This document shows, in pieces, positions 24,367 to 36,806 of a DNA stretch of 64,000 nucleotides. The position numbers and the translations under genes were made by a program. Position 1 is the first letter of the stretch, and each line of letters begins with the position of its first letter. Under the pieces are notes generated by a model. The model saw only the letters and a list, made by a program, of their open reading frames with translations, ran no database searches and was not told where the DNA came from. The stretch comes from Maratus speciosus. Lineage: Eukaryota; Arthropoda; Arachnida; Araneae; Salticidae. The stretch covers positions 258,003,525 through 258,067,524 of the forward strand of contig OZ010793.1 of assembly GCA_963932465.1 (NCBI GenBank), in the 5' to 3' direction.

Positions 24367-25041
24367 TGCAGAAATTCCGTTTCATTTTCAAACTTATAAC
24401 TATTTTTTTTTTTTTTTTTTTTATAACACATTTTATGTTGTTAAATCAAAAAGCTGAGGCTGACTTTTTAAACAATGAATTGTGTCCTCCAAAAATTGGG
24501 GACGTTTGGTCGTCTTATTCATAACGCAAATTAAATAACCACACTTTAAGTCTACACCTAATTTTGACATCATAATTGGGTTCTTCAAAAATTTTACCCT
24601 TTGTACTGAATTATGAATTCGTGAAAATTTTATCTTCTAAAGCATTTTTCGTGAATTTTTGAAACTACATTAGAAGATTTACACAATCATTTAAAAATTT
24701 GAATTTATAGGAATTTTGTGCAATATTTATAACCCCACTCAAATCTTTTATTTTAAATATTTTTCTTAGTATTTTGTAGAATTAGGAAATGTAGAAATAT
24801 AATGTTCTTACAATAGAAATATTTCCGAATTGACCCCCCCCCCCCTCTCCCCCAATACAAAGAAAGCTGAAAAGATGCAAAGGCAAAAGAAATTCTCTTA
24901 AAAATGTTTTTGTTTTGTGTAACCAATAATGCTTTTGGAACAAGATAAAGTAATGTATCTGTAACTCATTCTAAACTGTATTACAACTCATCGATGTATT
25001 AAAGGAATTTTATAACAAGTTATTTTAATGGCACTTATAAG

Positions 25042-25516
25042 CACGGCCTGTTTACGGAATAGGCCCGTGAAGCCCGTGCTTACCCACTGAAATACAAAAG
25101 GGCCCCCAATTTTATTTTTCAAAATTAATTTTTAGAAAAAAGAAATTCAGTCACTATAAAAAATAAATTTTTTTTCTGGCGAAACTTTTTTTTCCCTTAC
25201 TATATGGCAATTTGTAAATCACAAAAAATATTTTGAAGTTCACATATTCTCAACTATAGTTCCATATTTGTCATTTACAAAATAAATTGGTTATATACAA
25301 TTAAACATATAATAAAATACTTTTACATAGGTAGTTTTAGTTTAATATTAAAAATGTTATTTACTCTAAACTTTGATGGTAAAATTTCAAATTATTTAAT
25401 CATACGAAAAAGAGATTTAGTAAATGAAAAAGCAACTTGTAGAGTTATAAAGGGGGGAGGGGGGGGGGCTGTGTGACGTCAGGCTTCCCCTATCCCTAAG
25501 TGTTAAGCGGGCCCTG
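25042..25516. mobile_element. Non-autonomous hAT, 475 bp
   Basis: Left end CACGGCCTGTTTACGG and right end ending GCGGGCCCTG are flanked by a perfect 8-bp palindromic duplication CTTATAAG (25034-25041, 25517-25524). The interior is AT-rich with a G10 run near the right end. No coding content. Confidence 0.8.
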
Positions 25517-25671
25517 CTTATAAGTACCGTCAGTAGATAAAGGGTTAAGATAAGCGAAAAGTCATTCGATTAAGTAGTATAGGAACTAAGCAGATATAAA
25601 TTTTTGTCGTTCCAATGTTAAATTCATATTTAATAGTTGCAAAAGTTCAATGCGAATAGTTTTTTTAAGGG

Positions 25672-25847
25672 GCTACTTCACTCTCGCGAAAACACCAGTC
25701 CGCTAATGTTAATCCTATGGAAGAAATTTAAGGCAGTTCGTTTGCATGAATATTTTTAAATGATCCCCCCCCCCCCCCCCCCGCATTGAGTAGCTAAGAT
25801 CGATCTGTACAACAAAAGCCGTTTTATTACTTTTCTGATTTTCTATG

Positions 25848-25896
<49 letters not shown>

Positions 25897-26148
25897 AGAA
25901 TACTTTCACTTTCGAAACCGGTTTCGAAAGTAATAGTATCCTTAAAAAACCTGTACACAAATTCGAAAAAGTAAAAAAAACGGCTTTTATATGTATAATT
26001 AGCCAGTGAGCCAATTTCAGTTGGCCTCAGTTAGCCAATAAAAAAAAAATGTTTAAAAAAATTGAAATGAAAATGAGATATCTTAAAACATTTCTTCCAT
26101 AGGGTTAACATTATAGCGAACGGGTGACTTTTGCGTGAGTGAAGTAGC
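25672..26148. mobile_element. Foldback element, copy 2, with homopolymer expansions
   Basis: Same palindrome (GCTACTTCA... TGAAGTAGC, centre ACCGGT at about 25919). It has gained a C18 run (25765-25782), a T42 run (25852-25893) and an AGCCAGTGAGCC insertion in the right arm. Confidence 0.8.
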
Positions 26149-27401
26149 ATTAACTCGGAAACAACTTTTTGGGATGAGTTGAAATTTTGGATTCCCATAT
26201 TGGAAACTTCCAGAAATCAATTTGTTAAAATTTTTACAGGTTACAACACATATTTTTTCGAATATTACTTTCATATTTTATAAACTATGAAATTAATATT
26301 TGTAAAAAATATGAATAGTAACCTATAAATTTTTTAATAGAAATCTATTTATAAAAGCATTAAAGTATGTGAATCCAAAACTACTGCTTATGCTGCCAAA
26401 TAGTTTCTGAGTTAAACTATATGCATTGCAGTTTGTTTTGCAACTATTAAAAAAAGATCTTAACATTAGTAGTATCAGACTTTAGATCTGCATAAATATT
26501 AAACTATTTGACCGAATGACTTCTCGTTTGGTATCGTACAATAAAATAACCTTTTCAACACCATATTAAAAAATTTGAGAGGGAAAAAAGCGCATAATAG
26601 TAGAAAAATCTGACTGACATTAATATTTTATTTCCTTAACTTTTCGTGGAATCCATATTGCCATTTACCTGGTTGTTATGCATTTTTTTGTGAAGTCATA
26701 TATCTCATCAAATAATCCTAAATTACGCAATATTACAGTAGAGTGACTCAGCTATCAATGTAGTAATCTGTATTATTTATCTGTTATGTAATTCAGGTAG
26801 ACTTAATTGAGAAAGGTGCAAAATATGTAAAATTAAATAATCAGCTGTTTAGAATTAAGTAAATAAACAGTATATTAAGTTTTAAACCGTTGATTTTTAA
26901 TAAAGATAAAAGCAAAGGTAAGTTACTTATAATTTTTTAAATACATTTTAGTCATGAGTGAGTTTAAGTGAAATTGGCAATTTAAAACGCACACAAGAAC
27001 AAATAATTTTCCTGTAAATTTACCTATAAATGTAACAGTTATGGATTTCTCAATGTTAGAAATGAATTACTTTTGTGAAAAACGAGTTAGCTAGAAATAA
27101 TCTGATTTGTGACATTTTCAACTTCGTTTGTAATAACGAATGTGACACAAAAATAATTGCTGAAAGTTAGAAAAGCCTGCATTATTAATTACTTATAGAA
27201 GGTAATAAACAACGTTTTCTGAATGGACTTTTATTTAAAATTATTTGACTTTTTATTTTGCTTTAGAAAAATGTATTTCTATGCATTTTTTAAATTTTCT
27301 TTGCATTATAAATTAATATTTCGTGACGTTCATAGCATCAGAAGAGAGAAATTTGAAACTTTTCTTAAAATTAAGATGACTAGAAAACAGTGATATCAGC
27401 T
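26149..27401. other. No gene seen
   Basis: AT-rich unique-looking sequence. Confidence 0.6.
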
Positions 27402-28130
27402 TTAAGGGGGTCCGGGACACAAAAATCTTCAAATTTTCAATTTTTTTTTTTAAATTATTGAATTAAAAATTTCTCTGCTGTTTTCTGCTTAAAATGATGT
27501 TTAAATCATGTTTCTATCTTAATTAGAACAGGAAATATTAATTTTTTCGTTTTGGTTTGTTTTCAAAATCTGCATTTCAAACTATGGTTGTCAAGGAAAC
27601 GAGTTCTTGTGAAATTGCGTTTTTCTTCATGATAGGTTTTTTCACAATTTCTCATATTTAAATTCTTATAACTCGAGAACCGTAAAAGATACAGGGTTGA
27701 AACTCGGAACATATCTTTTTCAATTATTTTACTTTACTTTTGAGCCAGCATATTTGAAAAAAATATTTACTTTTGAAAATATGATTTTTTTTTTAAAGTT
27801 GCACCACTTTTTTGTAATTTTTCCGTTAAATATTTTAATTTTTAAAAAAATTAATATTTTTTAAAATGCTGGCTCTAAACTAAAATATATATTTCTGTTT
27901 ATTTAAATGAAAAACAATTTAAATTCTACAAATAATATTTCGAGTTATAACGATTTTAAGTTATAGCACTTTTTTCATAAATTTTAAATTAAAAATTTTT
28001 TTTAAAAAGCTATGAGAAGTTTTATCATTTGATTTTGTTTACAAATAATATGGTTAACCATCACAAAAAAATTCTAAATTTTAACTCAATAAATAAAATT
28101 TTTTTGAAAATGTGTCCCGGACTCTCTTAA
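27402..28130. mobile_element. TTAAGGGGGTCCGGGACAC MITE
   Basis: Inverted ends TTAAGGGGGTCCGGGACAC and GTGTCCCGGACTCTCTTAA. 729 bp, AT-rich, with low-complexity A/T blocks. Same TTAAGGGG architecture as 1117-1891 and 43907. A chance frame at 28127-28435 overlaps its right end. Confidence 0.8.
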
Positions 28131-28800
28131 ACAAAACCATTAATTATCTCGATTATGAAACATTCAATCAAAGAAAAAAATAAGCTTATATTCTTTGAAA
28201 AGAATCGCAAGAAAACACCAAATTCCATTTCTCTGATAACGAACTGTTGAAAAACTTCACTCTCTGTGAGGATTTTTGCCAAAAGTAAGAATAAATGTAA
28301 ACAAGTAAAATAAACGGAACATTCATTTTTGTTTCCAAAAGGGATTTTCAGAAACAGAAAACGAAATGTAGAAATTATATCTGTCACGAAAGAAAGACCA
28401 TTATTCCAATAGCAATCGTAAAACCCTGTAGACATGGGTTTATTGTTAAGTTAGAATAGGTATTGTGCTTATTTGAATAGAGCCCTCACATACATACAGC
28501 CCAGTACTCTATTGAGACAGGGATAAGGAAGTTCTTGAATGACAAGCAAACTTGTAACTGGAAACCTATCCAGAAAATCCATTATCCCTTCCAGCTATTC
28601 ATTTATCTTTGCCCAAACGAATCACTTTCTGAAAACTAATGATTCACCTCAAAGTCATTTTCTCACACACACCCCCATGATCGGCAGGGATATTAGTACT
28701 GAATCCAAACATGCTACTTTCTAAACCTACCAATCTGAAAATAATTCTGATATTTTCAAAATATGATTTTCGGTCTTGCCGTAACAGAGTTTTCTTTTCT

Positions 28801-29194
28801 TTTCAACTGCTCTGCTCAACAAGAGCAAAACGCTTTGACACATTTACAAATTTATTTTTTAACGGAAAGATATAAAATTGGAAAGCCTGACCATGGAAGC
28901 GATTTGGAATCAAACTGTGTTTTCCATTTTTTGATCAATAAATTACCTATTGAGTTATAAGCGTTTTTCTCCCCTTACTGAGTAATTTTCTTCTTTCGTT
29001 CGGAAGTTCGGTTCAAAATGCCAACTTTGACAGTATTTTCTGAAAGATCTATTGCGTTTACAAGAAAACGGTAAAAACAGTTCAATGACATAGTTTCTGA
29101 ATAACAACACCTTCTAGTTTCACGCGTTTCCGAACAAAAATGAATTAAAACTTATGTCAGAAAGTTGACCCTTTGGATTTGAGAACAGCCTTAA
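28801..29194 (+). mobile_element. TTAAGGCTGTTCTC MITE, copy 5, left end lost
   Basis: The right end GAGAACAGCCTTAA is intact. The left terminus is replaced by TTTTCAACTGCTCTGCTC, so roughly the first 12 bp are missing. A short deletion also lies near 28960. Confidence 0.8.
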
Positions 29195-32060
29195 GAATGT
29201 GTTGATTTTCTAAATATAATTTAGGATCCATTGTTATTACCTGTAATTTTTGTTTGAATACTTAAATGTGTTGTACAAGGTCAGAAACAGGCTTATTTAG
29301 TAAATTTTAATTACATTTTTTTTTTAATTTAGTGACAGGGTTCGTAAATATCTGATATTTTTTTTATGTATATCCGATATTTTCGAAATAGTCAACTATG
29401 TGATATGTATGATAAATATTTTCTAGTATGATATTGTCTAGTATGATAAATATTTTCAAACATAATATAAATTAGAAAGTAAAAACATATTGCACATGTC
29501 TTTCCCCCCTTCCCCCCTACAACGAAATTGAAAATAAACAATTTGCTTTATACATTCATCACGAAACAAACAATAGGATTCGGTATAGAGAATCAAGAAA
29601 ATTTTGTTTTATATAACAAAATTTTAAATACAAAATACTTTTCTTTAATTGAAAATTTTTAACATAAATGTAAGCTTGTTTACTTTTCTTTATTTCCTAA
29701 CAAATTGTGTAGTTTAAACTGAACTAAGCCAAAACCATAAAAGATACTTTTATTACTTTTCTCAAATGAAGCTCTAAATATCTCATTATCTAAATTAGTT
29801 TATCTTTCAGTTGTTCTCCCGAGTTACTAATGCCCCATACAATTATTGATTCTACATTTAAAAATTCAGCTTCAAATTCAAAGCTTAGAAAATATAATTA
29901 GTTATTGGGTGGGAGGGATGCTAAAAAAAGTTACTGCCAGAACCAAAAATTGTTTGTCTTACAGAACGACATAGTCAATAACAGTTGAAAAATTCATTTA
30001 TATTCGTTTTGACTAAAAATATCATGCACAGAGCTATTTTGAAAATAAATATGAAATATATAAAAATATAAAATATCTTGATATTTCGAAAATAAATACC
30101 GGATAATTATCATTATCCGGTTGATAATCATCGAACCGTGTGAAGTGTCCATAACACCGACGTAGTTTTTATGTACGTTAATATGTGAAAAATAAAGCAA
30201 CAGGAAAAAAAATATATTAAGTGTCATGAGAGCTTCATATCCACCTCCCCCCCCCCCCCCCCCAAAAAAAAAAAAAAATTGATGTAATTAAAATTTCTAA
30301 ATAAATCATTGTCTCTAATCTCGTATAACACATTTACACAATCATCAAACAAAATCAGAGGCAGTAAAAATATGGATCCTAAATTGTATCAATCAAAAGT
30401 GTTAGAAAAAATACTATCGAGTGGAATGGGGAAAAATCCATCCATTCAGGTTCTAAAGAAACTGCCCCCTTTTTCTTAAATTAAGGCATTTTTTATGCTC
30501 CCAAATTTGATGATTGAAGTCCAGTTTAATTGCATGGAAATCGGGAAAAGAAAATAATGAAAGCTTTATAATCAAACAAGCATTGTGCTTTATAACAAAA
30601 TAATAAAAAAAAAGTGTTCTATAAATTTATTATTATTAACTAATAATATGCATTTATTAAGTTAATGAAATTTTCATGTTTGTAAGGATTAAATGGCATT
30701 GTCAAGAGGGGGGGTGGGGGGTGGAGTGAGATCTAATTTAAGGGCATTTTTCAAGATTGATTAATTTGTCATATTTTTATAAGATTTGCTTCTTACAATA
30801 AAATTAATATAGAATAGCATGAAAATATTTGTAAGAGACTAAAAAGCAAACACAAACATTGTGTTACATTACATCAATTACATTACATGTTGGTTTGAAT
30901 TGACAGCAAAGAAAATGAAAATCTTAAAAATTGTTAGATCGACTGGATAAATAATCCGCTAAAAGAACTGAATAGGCACATATCAGCAAGGTAAAAATCT
31001 AACTTATTTTGACAATTTTACCTATTAGTATAAAAACTTAAAAATAATCTAACGATTTATTTTCCTGTCAAACGTGCCCTAGAAGCAAATGAAACTCACA
31101 TTGAAAACGCTCCATTATTACAGAAAATAATTCTAAAAATTCCATCAATCCTATTAATAAAAATATTATGACCCCAGTGATGTTAAGCAAATTCATATAA
31201 ACTTGAAGAAAGTACAAGAGAAATAATAAAATTTGTTACACATATCTCGACTGACAGTATACTTTCAGATAAAATTTACTTTATAAAAAATAAAATTATA
31301 AAGGCGTTTTAAATCTATAATTTTATAATTGAATTTAATGTATAATCAAGTATATTAAATTCTCTTCAGGAATATTTTATGAAATTTTTTTCAGGCATAC
31401 TGATATAATGTTTTGAACATACTCCTCAGTTTCTATGAGAAATTATATTAAAGTGAAACTTCAAAGGACAGCGATGGTAGCAAAAATACACTAATATGGA
31501 CGAGTAAAAGCTAATGGAAGGATTTAAACACAGTTCCCCTTCCAGTTGAGAAATTCAGCACAAATGAACGCTTTTCGCATCTGATAAAGAGGCACTTTGA
31601 CCGAAATCTGAATTTGATCACGAACTGCTCTGACCTGTACAAAGTTTCATTAAAATCCCAGAGCACATAAATTGCCGATGAATATCACAAGAATCATTTT
31701 GTAGAAGTTTCATGAAATTTCCACTTTATAAAACTCCCACTGTGCAGTATCCAAGGGTTTTGCTATTATTGTAAGTATAAGCAAATGTATCCAAAGGTGT
31801 TTACGATCATCCAATGACAGTTACGACAGGATAGGACAAACTTTCCCGTTTCAAAATCTTCAATGCAGGAAATCGTCGATTTCAATTATCGGTAGTAGAA
31901 GGAAACTAGTAGCTGTATTTGGTAAACAAACATGCATCGGCATCAAGCACTTATTATGACATTTCACTGACAGTCAAACAGGTTGAGTGGGTATACAACA
32001 ATGCAGTTTAGGAAGATGGTAAATAATTCGACTAAATAACTAAATAAATGGAAAAAAATC
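29195..32060. other. No gene seen; would be intron of the minus-strand gene
   Basis: AT-rich. C17 run at 30247-30263. No splice-bounded open exon was recognised on the minus strand. Confidence 0.5.
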
Positions 32061-32080
32061 TCGTCCCAGAGTGGGCTCAC

Positions 32081-32208
32081 CTGTTGTTGGGGGTCGGGGG
32101 AGTCGAATCCTCGGTTTCGTCGCTGCAGGTAGTGGATCCGGCGGCCGCGGGTACACCTGCTACACCGGACGAAGACGAACTCGAAAAACCAGTCTGATCT
32201 GCCTCCAT
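32081..32208 (-). CDS. Candidate first coding exon of an unidentified host gene (minus strand)
   Basis: Reading leftward from an ATG at 32208 in a good start context (GGCCATGG), 42 codons stay open. They encode a short acidic start (MEADQTGF), a six-serine run, a Gly/Ala/Val stretch and a Ser/Thr/Pro/acidic segment (SDETEDSTPPTPNN). The frame ends two bases into a codon at CAG followed by GTGAGC, a consensus splice donor at 32080-32075. This low-complexity, Ser-rich composition is typical of the disordered N-terminus of a regulatory protein. I do not recognise the gene. It lies in a GC-rich island and faces away from the plus-strand exon starting at 32471. No downstream exon was recognised in 1-32074, so the gene is partial here. 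Splicing is inferred from sequence only. Confidence 0.55.
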
Positions 32209-32470
32209 GGCCAAGCCAAACTTCTCTGGAACCAGTCCTCCTTGTTCTCTGGTGTGCGTGTGTGTCTCACCACTCTCTCTGCCTCAGTGTCCGGCACTTC
32301 ACTCGGCAGCAGGACACTCAAAGTCCTGGATGGTGTGGGGATTAGTTCTTCTTAGTTTGAGGTCCAACGTCCAAGTCCAGTCACCTCATCTCTTTGCAGG
32401 ACCGTAGAGTCAAGGAACTTCTGCGCTTCTGACGTGGCCCGAACGCGGCAGCAATCGCGCAACAGGTAGG
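32209..32470. promoter_or_regulatory. Probable bidirectional promoter between two divergent first exons
   Basis: These 262 bp separate two divergent start codons and are much GC-richer than the window. They include a CRE-like TGACGTGG at 32430-32437 and a plus-strand TCAGTG (initiator-like) at about 32284-32289. No TATA box is obvious. The shared-promoter role is inferred from head-to-head geometry. Confidence 0.45.
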
Positions 32471-32589
32471 ATGGCTGACACCCCTCGAATCGGCGCAATG
32501 GAGGCAGCCCGGCTCGTTGCTATGGAGACCGGGACCGTCCCACCAAGACAGTACAAGGTCACATCGAATCATGGCGCTGGGGGAGGCAG
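32471..32589 (+). CDS. Candidate first coding exon of an unidentified host gene (plus strand)
   Basis: The ATG at 32471 has A at -3 and G at +4. It opens 39 codons (starting MADTPRIGAMEAARLVAME and ending NHGAGGG) plus two bases of the next codon, then meets GCAG followed by GTAGGT, a plausible splice donor at 32590. Reading through the donor hits a stop at once (TAG at 32591-32593), which supports an exon end there. Two further in-frame Met codons offer alternative starts. A separate ATG at 32571 in another frame also reaches the same donor, but only after 19 nt. A pyrimidine-rich acceptor-like AG at 32398-32399 could mark a 5'UTR exon. I do not recognise the protein, and later exons were not found. 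The coding call rests on start context, openness, GC content and the donor. Confidence 0.5.
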
Positions 32590-33613
32590 GTAGGTGAATT
32601 CTTTTACATTCCCCCTTTTTCTGCGTTTCGCAGGTGAGTGGAGTGAAGTGTTGGCATGCGAGGCTGCCCGCCCCTTTCGACCCCCCGTCTTGGGTTTATC
32701 CCCTCGGGGGTGTTTCGGGAACTTGATGAGTTTTACCTGCAAGTTTTTCGCGCTGATGGTCACCTGGGCCAGGCAATCAGGCGAGGGGATTTACTACCTA
32801 GGGGTATTTTTTTTTTTAATGGTTTTGCTTGTGTCCTGCTCTTTTAATTCTGCTGCTTATTAGAAGCATTGATATACCCATTAAGTTTTTATTATTTCCC
32901 GTCTGTATTTTTTTTTTTTTAAATATATATATTCTTTTCATTGTCATAGATTAAGTACGATGGAATCTAAATAATTATACATGAGTTATATACGCGTTCA
33001 GTTAACTATATTTACTGCAATATTTTAAGATGATATTTATTAACTATTAACATAAAATACATATTTATTATTGTATTGTACTTTTTTAGGATCGTTAGTT
33101 TTCATTAAATATTATTTTATCATAATTATTAGTTTAAAAATATTTTATCGCAATAATTAAATTCCAATTAATTATTACTAATGATATTTTAATTTTGTAT
33201 AATTTATTATTTATTAAATACAGCATATTTAAGCATTCTGTATTATACATTTTCTATTTAAGTAATATAACTTATTAGTTCACTTAGTGTTAGCTTTTTT
33301 TTATTGGATAATTTTACATCTTATTCTGTTATTTAAGCTACTTATTATCATTTTCTTATATTTTAGAAAAATAATTTTGTCTAAGCGGCTTTAAGAGCAT
33401 TATTTGCTAGTAATAGTTTCCTACAAATATGAAAAGTATCATTAAAACAATTGATAGGTATACAGAACAATAGATATGACTAATGAAAATTTGTAAGAAT
33501 ATTAAAACTTCAGAATTTATTTTTATTTATTTGTATTTTATTTCCACCTATTTTGTTTTCTATTATTTTTTTAGACAAAATTCTCTTGTTTTTTATGCCC
33601 TTCCCCCCATCAT

Positions 33614-33639
33614 GCACACTGAATTTAAATTCAGTGTGC
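33614..33639. repeat. Perfect 26-bp palindrome
   Basis: GCACACTGAATTT followed by its exact reverse complement, no spacer. Confidence 0.9.
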
Positions 33640-34175
33640 TGACTTCTCTAAGACTTCTATTCATTAGCAATAATATTTACTAGAATCAAAAAATAGTTAT
33701 ACCTTTTAAGCATTATCATGAAATTTTCATTTATTGACCATTCCAGCGAGTTTACAACAATCTGATTTACTACAATAATATGATAAATCAGAGTCACATA
33801 ACATTTTCCCTTTTATTTTTATTTATTTTTCCATCCATCTAGTTCTCATATAATTTATTGATTACTAACGTGATTACTAACTTAAGTAATGAGTGACGTT
33901 TGAATACAAACTTGAGAGTTATCAACGACGTGTTAACTGAAGGGAAATAAATCATATCATATAAAATTGTTACAAAGATGAACGTTTTATTTCTAACGGT
34001 GATTACTATGATTTATTATAAAGCAGTTCGAATATTCTACAAAACACTTAATTGCATTTTGATGACAGAGGAGTATATATATTTATTTATAAATCTTATT
34101 GATGAATAAATACTTATTTATGCATTGAAATTTCTTTCATTAATTACATTCAGAGATTAAATGAAATATACCTTA

Positions 34176-34250
34176 TTTCAAATGATAATCAAATTTCAAA
34201 TTAATTAATTTTTAGCAATTAATTTGAAATTTGATTTTCATTTGAAATAT
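34176..34250. repeat. AT-rich inverted repeat
   Basis: CAAATTTCAAATTAATT and AATTAATTTGAAATTTG, extended outward by ATTTCAAATGA / TCATTTGAAAT, form arms of about 33 bp with a short loop. Confidence 0.75.
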
Positions 34251-35229
34251 TGTATGCAAGGCGAATGTTTCTCTCTGGGAAAATTTCCAAGTATTAAAAT
34301 ATACCTTGCTTGAATAAAGTTTCATGATAATTCATGGTAGACCTATTTATGCAATGTTTTGTTATCACAATGACACGAAAGAAAATTTTTTAATAAATTC
34401 AGTATTGCCAATCTGAATTTCATTTACATATTATTCAATATTTCTAAAATAAAAATAAATCCTTATAATTAAAAGGAATTTTTTTTAAATCTAAATTTAT
34501 ATATCTTGAGACAAATAAGATAAATAAATAAATATATATATATATATGTGTCAGAGAAAGAAGAGATTTGGTAAATTACTTTATATTTTGTTATTTATTT
34601 TTAGTAAATGCCTTTAGAAAGGATTTTTTCCCTCCTTAGTCTGAAACTATTTTCACATCAAATAAATTATTTTATAAATACTTTTTTCTTTTTAAAGCGC
34701 TATCACAAAATTACTCGGGAGAGGAGGGAGTAGGGAGAGGTTGGAGCAATACAGTACCGGATACAAACGATTTATAAACTTCATTTAATACAGAAAAAGT
34801 TTATAAAATATGGAAATTTAATTTTAAACAACAAGAACAAGGCTGAAAACAAAGTGGAAACACAAATTCATCTTTTTAGTTCTCAGAATATTTATGTACA
34901 TCAATATAATCCATGGATTTTTATAGCAAAGATAACGGGAAATTTATTTTACATAAAGTTGACTTAAAATAATAGAATTCTGATATATATACATATTTAT
35001 ATATACTCAAAATTGCTGCATTTGAAATAACGTCTAAAATACCCCTTAAAAACATATGTACATTTAATTTAAAAATTAATAACAAATAATTATTTGAAGG
35101 TAATGTCCTCTGAGAGATGAAAATTCCCACATTATATTTCATAATATCTCCCAGACAATTAACTATACCTAAATAGCAAGTAGTTGATTGTCCCTTTAGA
35201 TTTTTTTTTTCTATTTTTCATTATTTCCA

Positions 35230-35480
35230 TATATTCCCAGGCTTTTGTTTAGGAAAACTTTGGGCCCTTTAAAGCACTCTTCGCAAAGGCTTTCACCCTT
35301 CACAATTTTATTTATTTTTTTTTTCTTAAATATAGGCTTTTCATAAAACTTTTCAATCTCCAAACTTTTCACAAATTTAAATAAAATCTGACAAAACAGT
35401 TGAAGTTGCCTAAAACCCTATTGTCTAGCTTTTTTACACATAAAAGATGTTCTTAAAAATAGAAAACAGGAACTTGTTAA
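35230..35480 (-). repeat. Diverged fragment of the CAGGGRTCTG hAT-like MITE family
   Basis: Contains reverse-oriented TTCACCCTTCACAA, AACTTTTCACAAATTTAA and AATCTGAC words in family order. Ends are eroded. Confidence 0.5.
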
Positions 35481-35956
35481 AAACAGTAACCTTCATATAT
35501 TTCTGTTAATTGCTAAAATGTGTAAGATGAAAACTGTAAAAACAGTAAAAATAGTTTTATTAGATTGTTTACATGTTTCGGCTCTATCCTACCCATTTTC
35601 AAAACAAATAAATGAGAATATTCTAAAATTTCACGACCTAGGGATGGCTAACCTTTTCATGTCCATGTGCCAATTTTCCCCAAAAATATACTTTACGTGA
35701 TCATTACGTGCCAACAATAAAAAAAATTTAATGGATCAAATAATAATGAATTAAAATTACTTAAAATTTTGTTTTTAGCATTAAAAAAATACAGGTGATA
35801 TTTGATGTTATACTGTAGAAATTTATTTAAAAAATATTATTTCTGTTGTCTCATCTTAAATGCCAAATAATTTATATCCGCTTTGTACTTAGTTATTTTC
35901 GATAGAATGCAAGTTTAATTGCACTCACTTGACAAGACGTTTTTAGTTGAATTTTT

Positions 35957-35999
<43 letters not shown>

Positions 36000-36185
36000 G
36001 AAAAGAATGTCTTGCAGAAAAAAATTGTCAAAATAGCAAGCGCCAGAAACTATAGCTTTTAGAGTCTGGAATTGAATTCCAAGTCGTTATAATTTTAAAA
36101 TCAGCATTTTTGCTTATTACACTTTTAATTTTTGTTAAGCGATAATCTTCTAATTCTCAAAATTTTCTGAGCCAATATTGAGCTA

Positions 36186-36806
36186 GATTAGGTTGGTTGT
36201 ATTTATGACGGCCAATTATCAACACGAGGGATATAGGCCCTAAGGGGGGGGGGGGTGCCCTTCGTGGGGGTCTCTCTAAGGGAACCTAACCCGTAATAAG
36301 GGTGTATTCGAAAAAATGTTTTTCCACCCTCAACAGCTCCAAATTTTCTGAGACATTTTCTGACTCATTTTTAAAAGTAAAAACATGACACTTGCTGAGG
36401 TGATTTTTGAAGAGATGTATTAGAGGCAGTGTGATTTCATTTTTCGCTCAATTAATTAGAATTTGAGTTTTAAAAAATTATTTTCTCGGTATGACCATTT
36501 TTTTCATTCCCAGATCTGCCGCTTCGGAAAATTCGGTTCAAAACAACAACTTTCATAGCATTTTTTACAATATTTTCTGCATTTTTCAAAAAATCGAGAA
36601 GCACGGCACATTAAGCAGTTTCAAAATAAGAGCATTTCCCAGTTTGATGTGTTTGAGAGCAAAAATTAATTTAAAAATGAATCAGGAACCAAGCAGTATG
36701 GATCGGAATACACCCTTAACGCTGAGCTAGATTCGGATAAATTAAGTTATATTACAATTTCTTCAATCTGTGTGACAATCACAACCAACCGAACTAATCG
36801 GATTCA
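36186..36806. repeat. GGTTGGTTGT-ended interspersed repeat, interrupted copy
   Basis: Starts TTAGGTTGGTTGT; an inverted partner ACAACCAACCGAACTAA lies at about 36781-36799. The first 110 bp (GACGGCCAATTATCAACACG through CTAAGGGAACCTAACCC) match 54083-54184 in the opposite orientation. A MITE at 36296-36719 interrupts it. GAGCTAGATT occurs on both sides (about 36179 and 36723), so boundaries are approximate. Confidence 0.5.
36296..36719. mobile_element. TAAGGGTGTATTC-ended MITE
   Basis: Inverted ends TAAGGGTGTATTCG / CGGAATACACCCTTA. Its interior (for example TTCGGTTCAAAAC and TTTTCTGCATTTTTC) is distantly related to the six-copy TTAAGGCTGTTCTC family elsewhere in the window, and the order of motifs is the same. 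Confidence 0.65.

Larger units (their letters stand above)
32061..32800. other. GC/CpG-rich island
   Basis: This is the only sustained GC-rich, CpG-containing block in an otherwise AT-rich 64 kb. It covers both candidate first exons and the start of the plus-strand intron. A second polypyrimidine-AG followed by GTGAGT occurs at about 32610-32639 and could be an alternative donor or acceptor. CpG-rich blocks in unmethylated arthropod promoters are common. Confidence 0.7.
32801..35229. other. No gene seen; would be intron of the plus-strand gene
   Basis: Very AT-rich, unusually free of recognisable transposon ends, with two inverted repeats listed separately. Confidence 0.5.

Noticed and set aside
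28127..28435. 102-codon minus-strand open frame
   Set aside because: It overlaps the right end of a MITE, has no recognisable motif or codon bias, and its length is explainable by chance.
32569..32863. Open frames of 60-90 codons on both strands right of the plus-strand exon
   Set aside because: They rely on non-ATG starts or run into homopolymer tracts. GC-rich DNA lacks stops by chance, and the splice-donor model at 32589 explains the region better.
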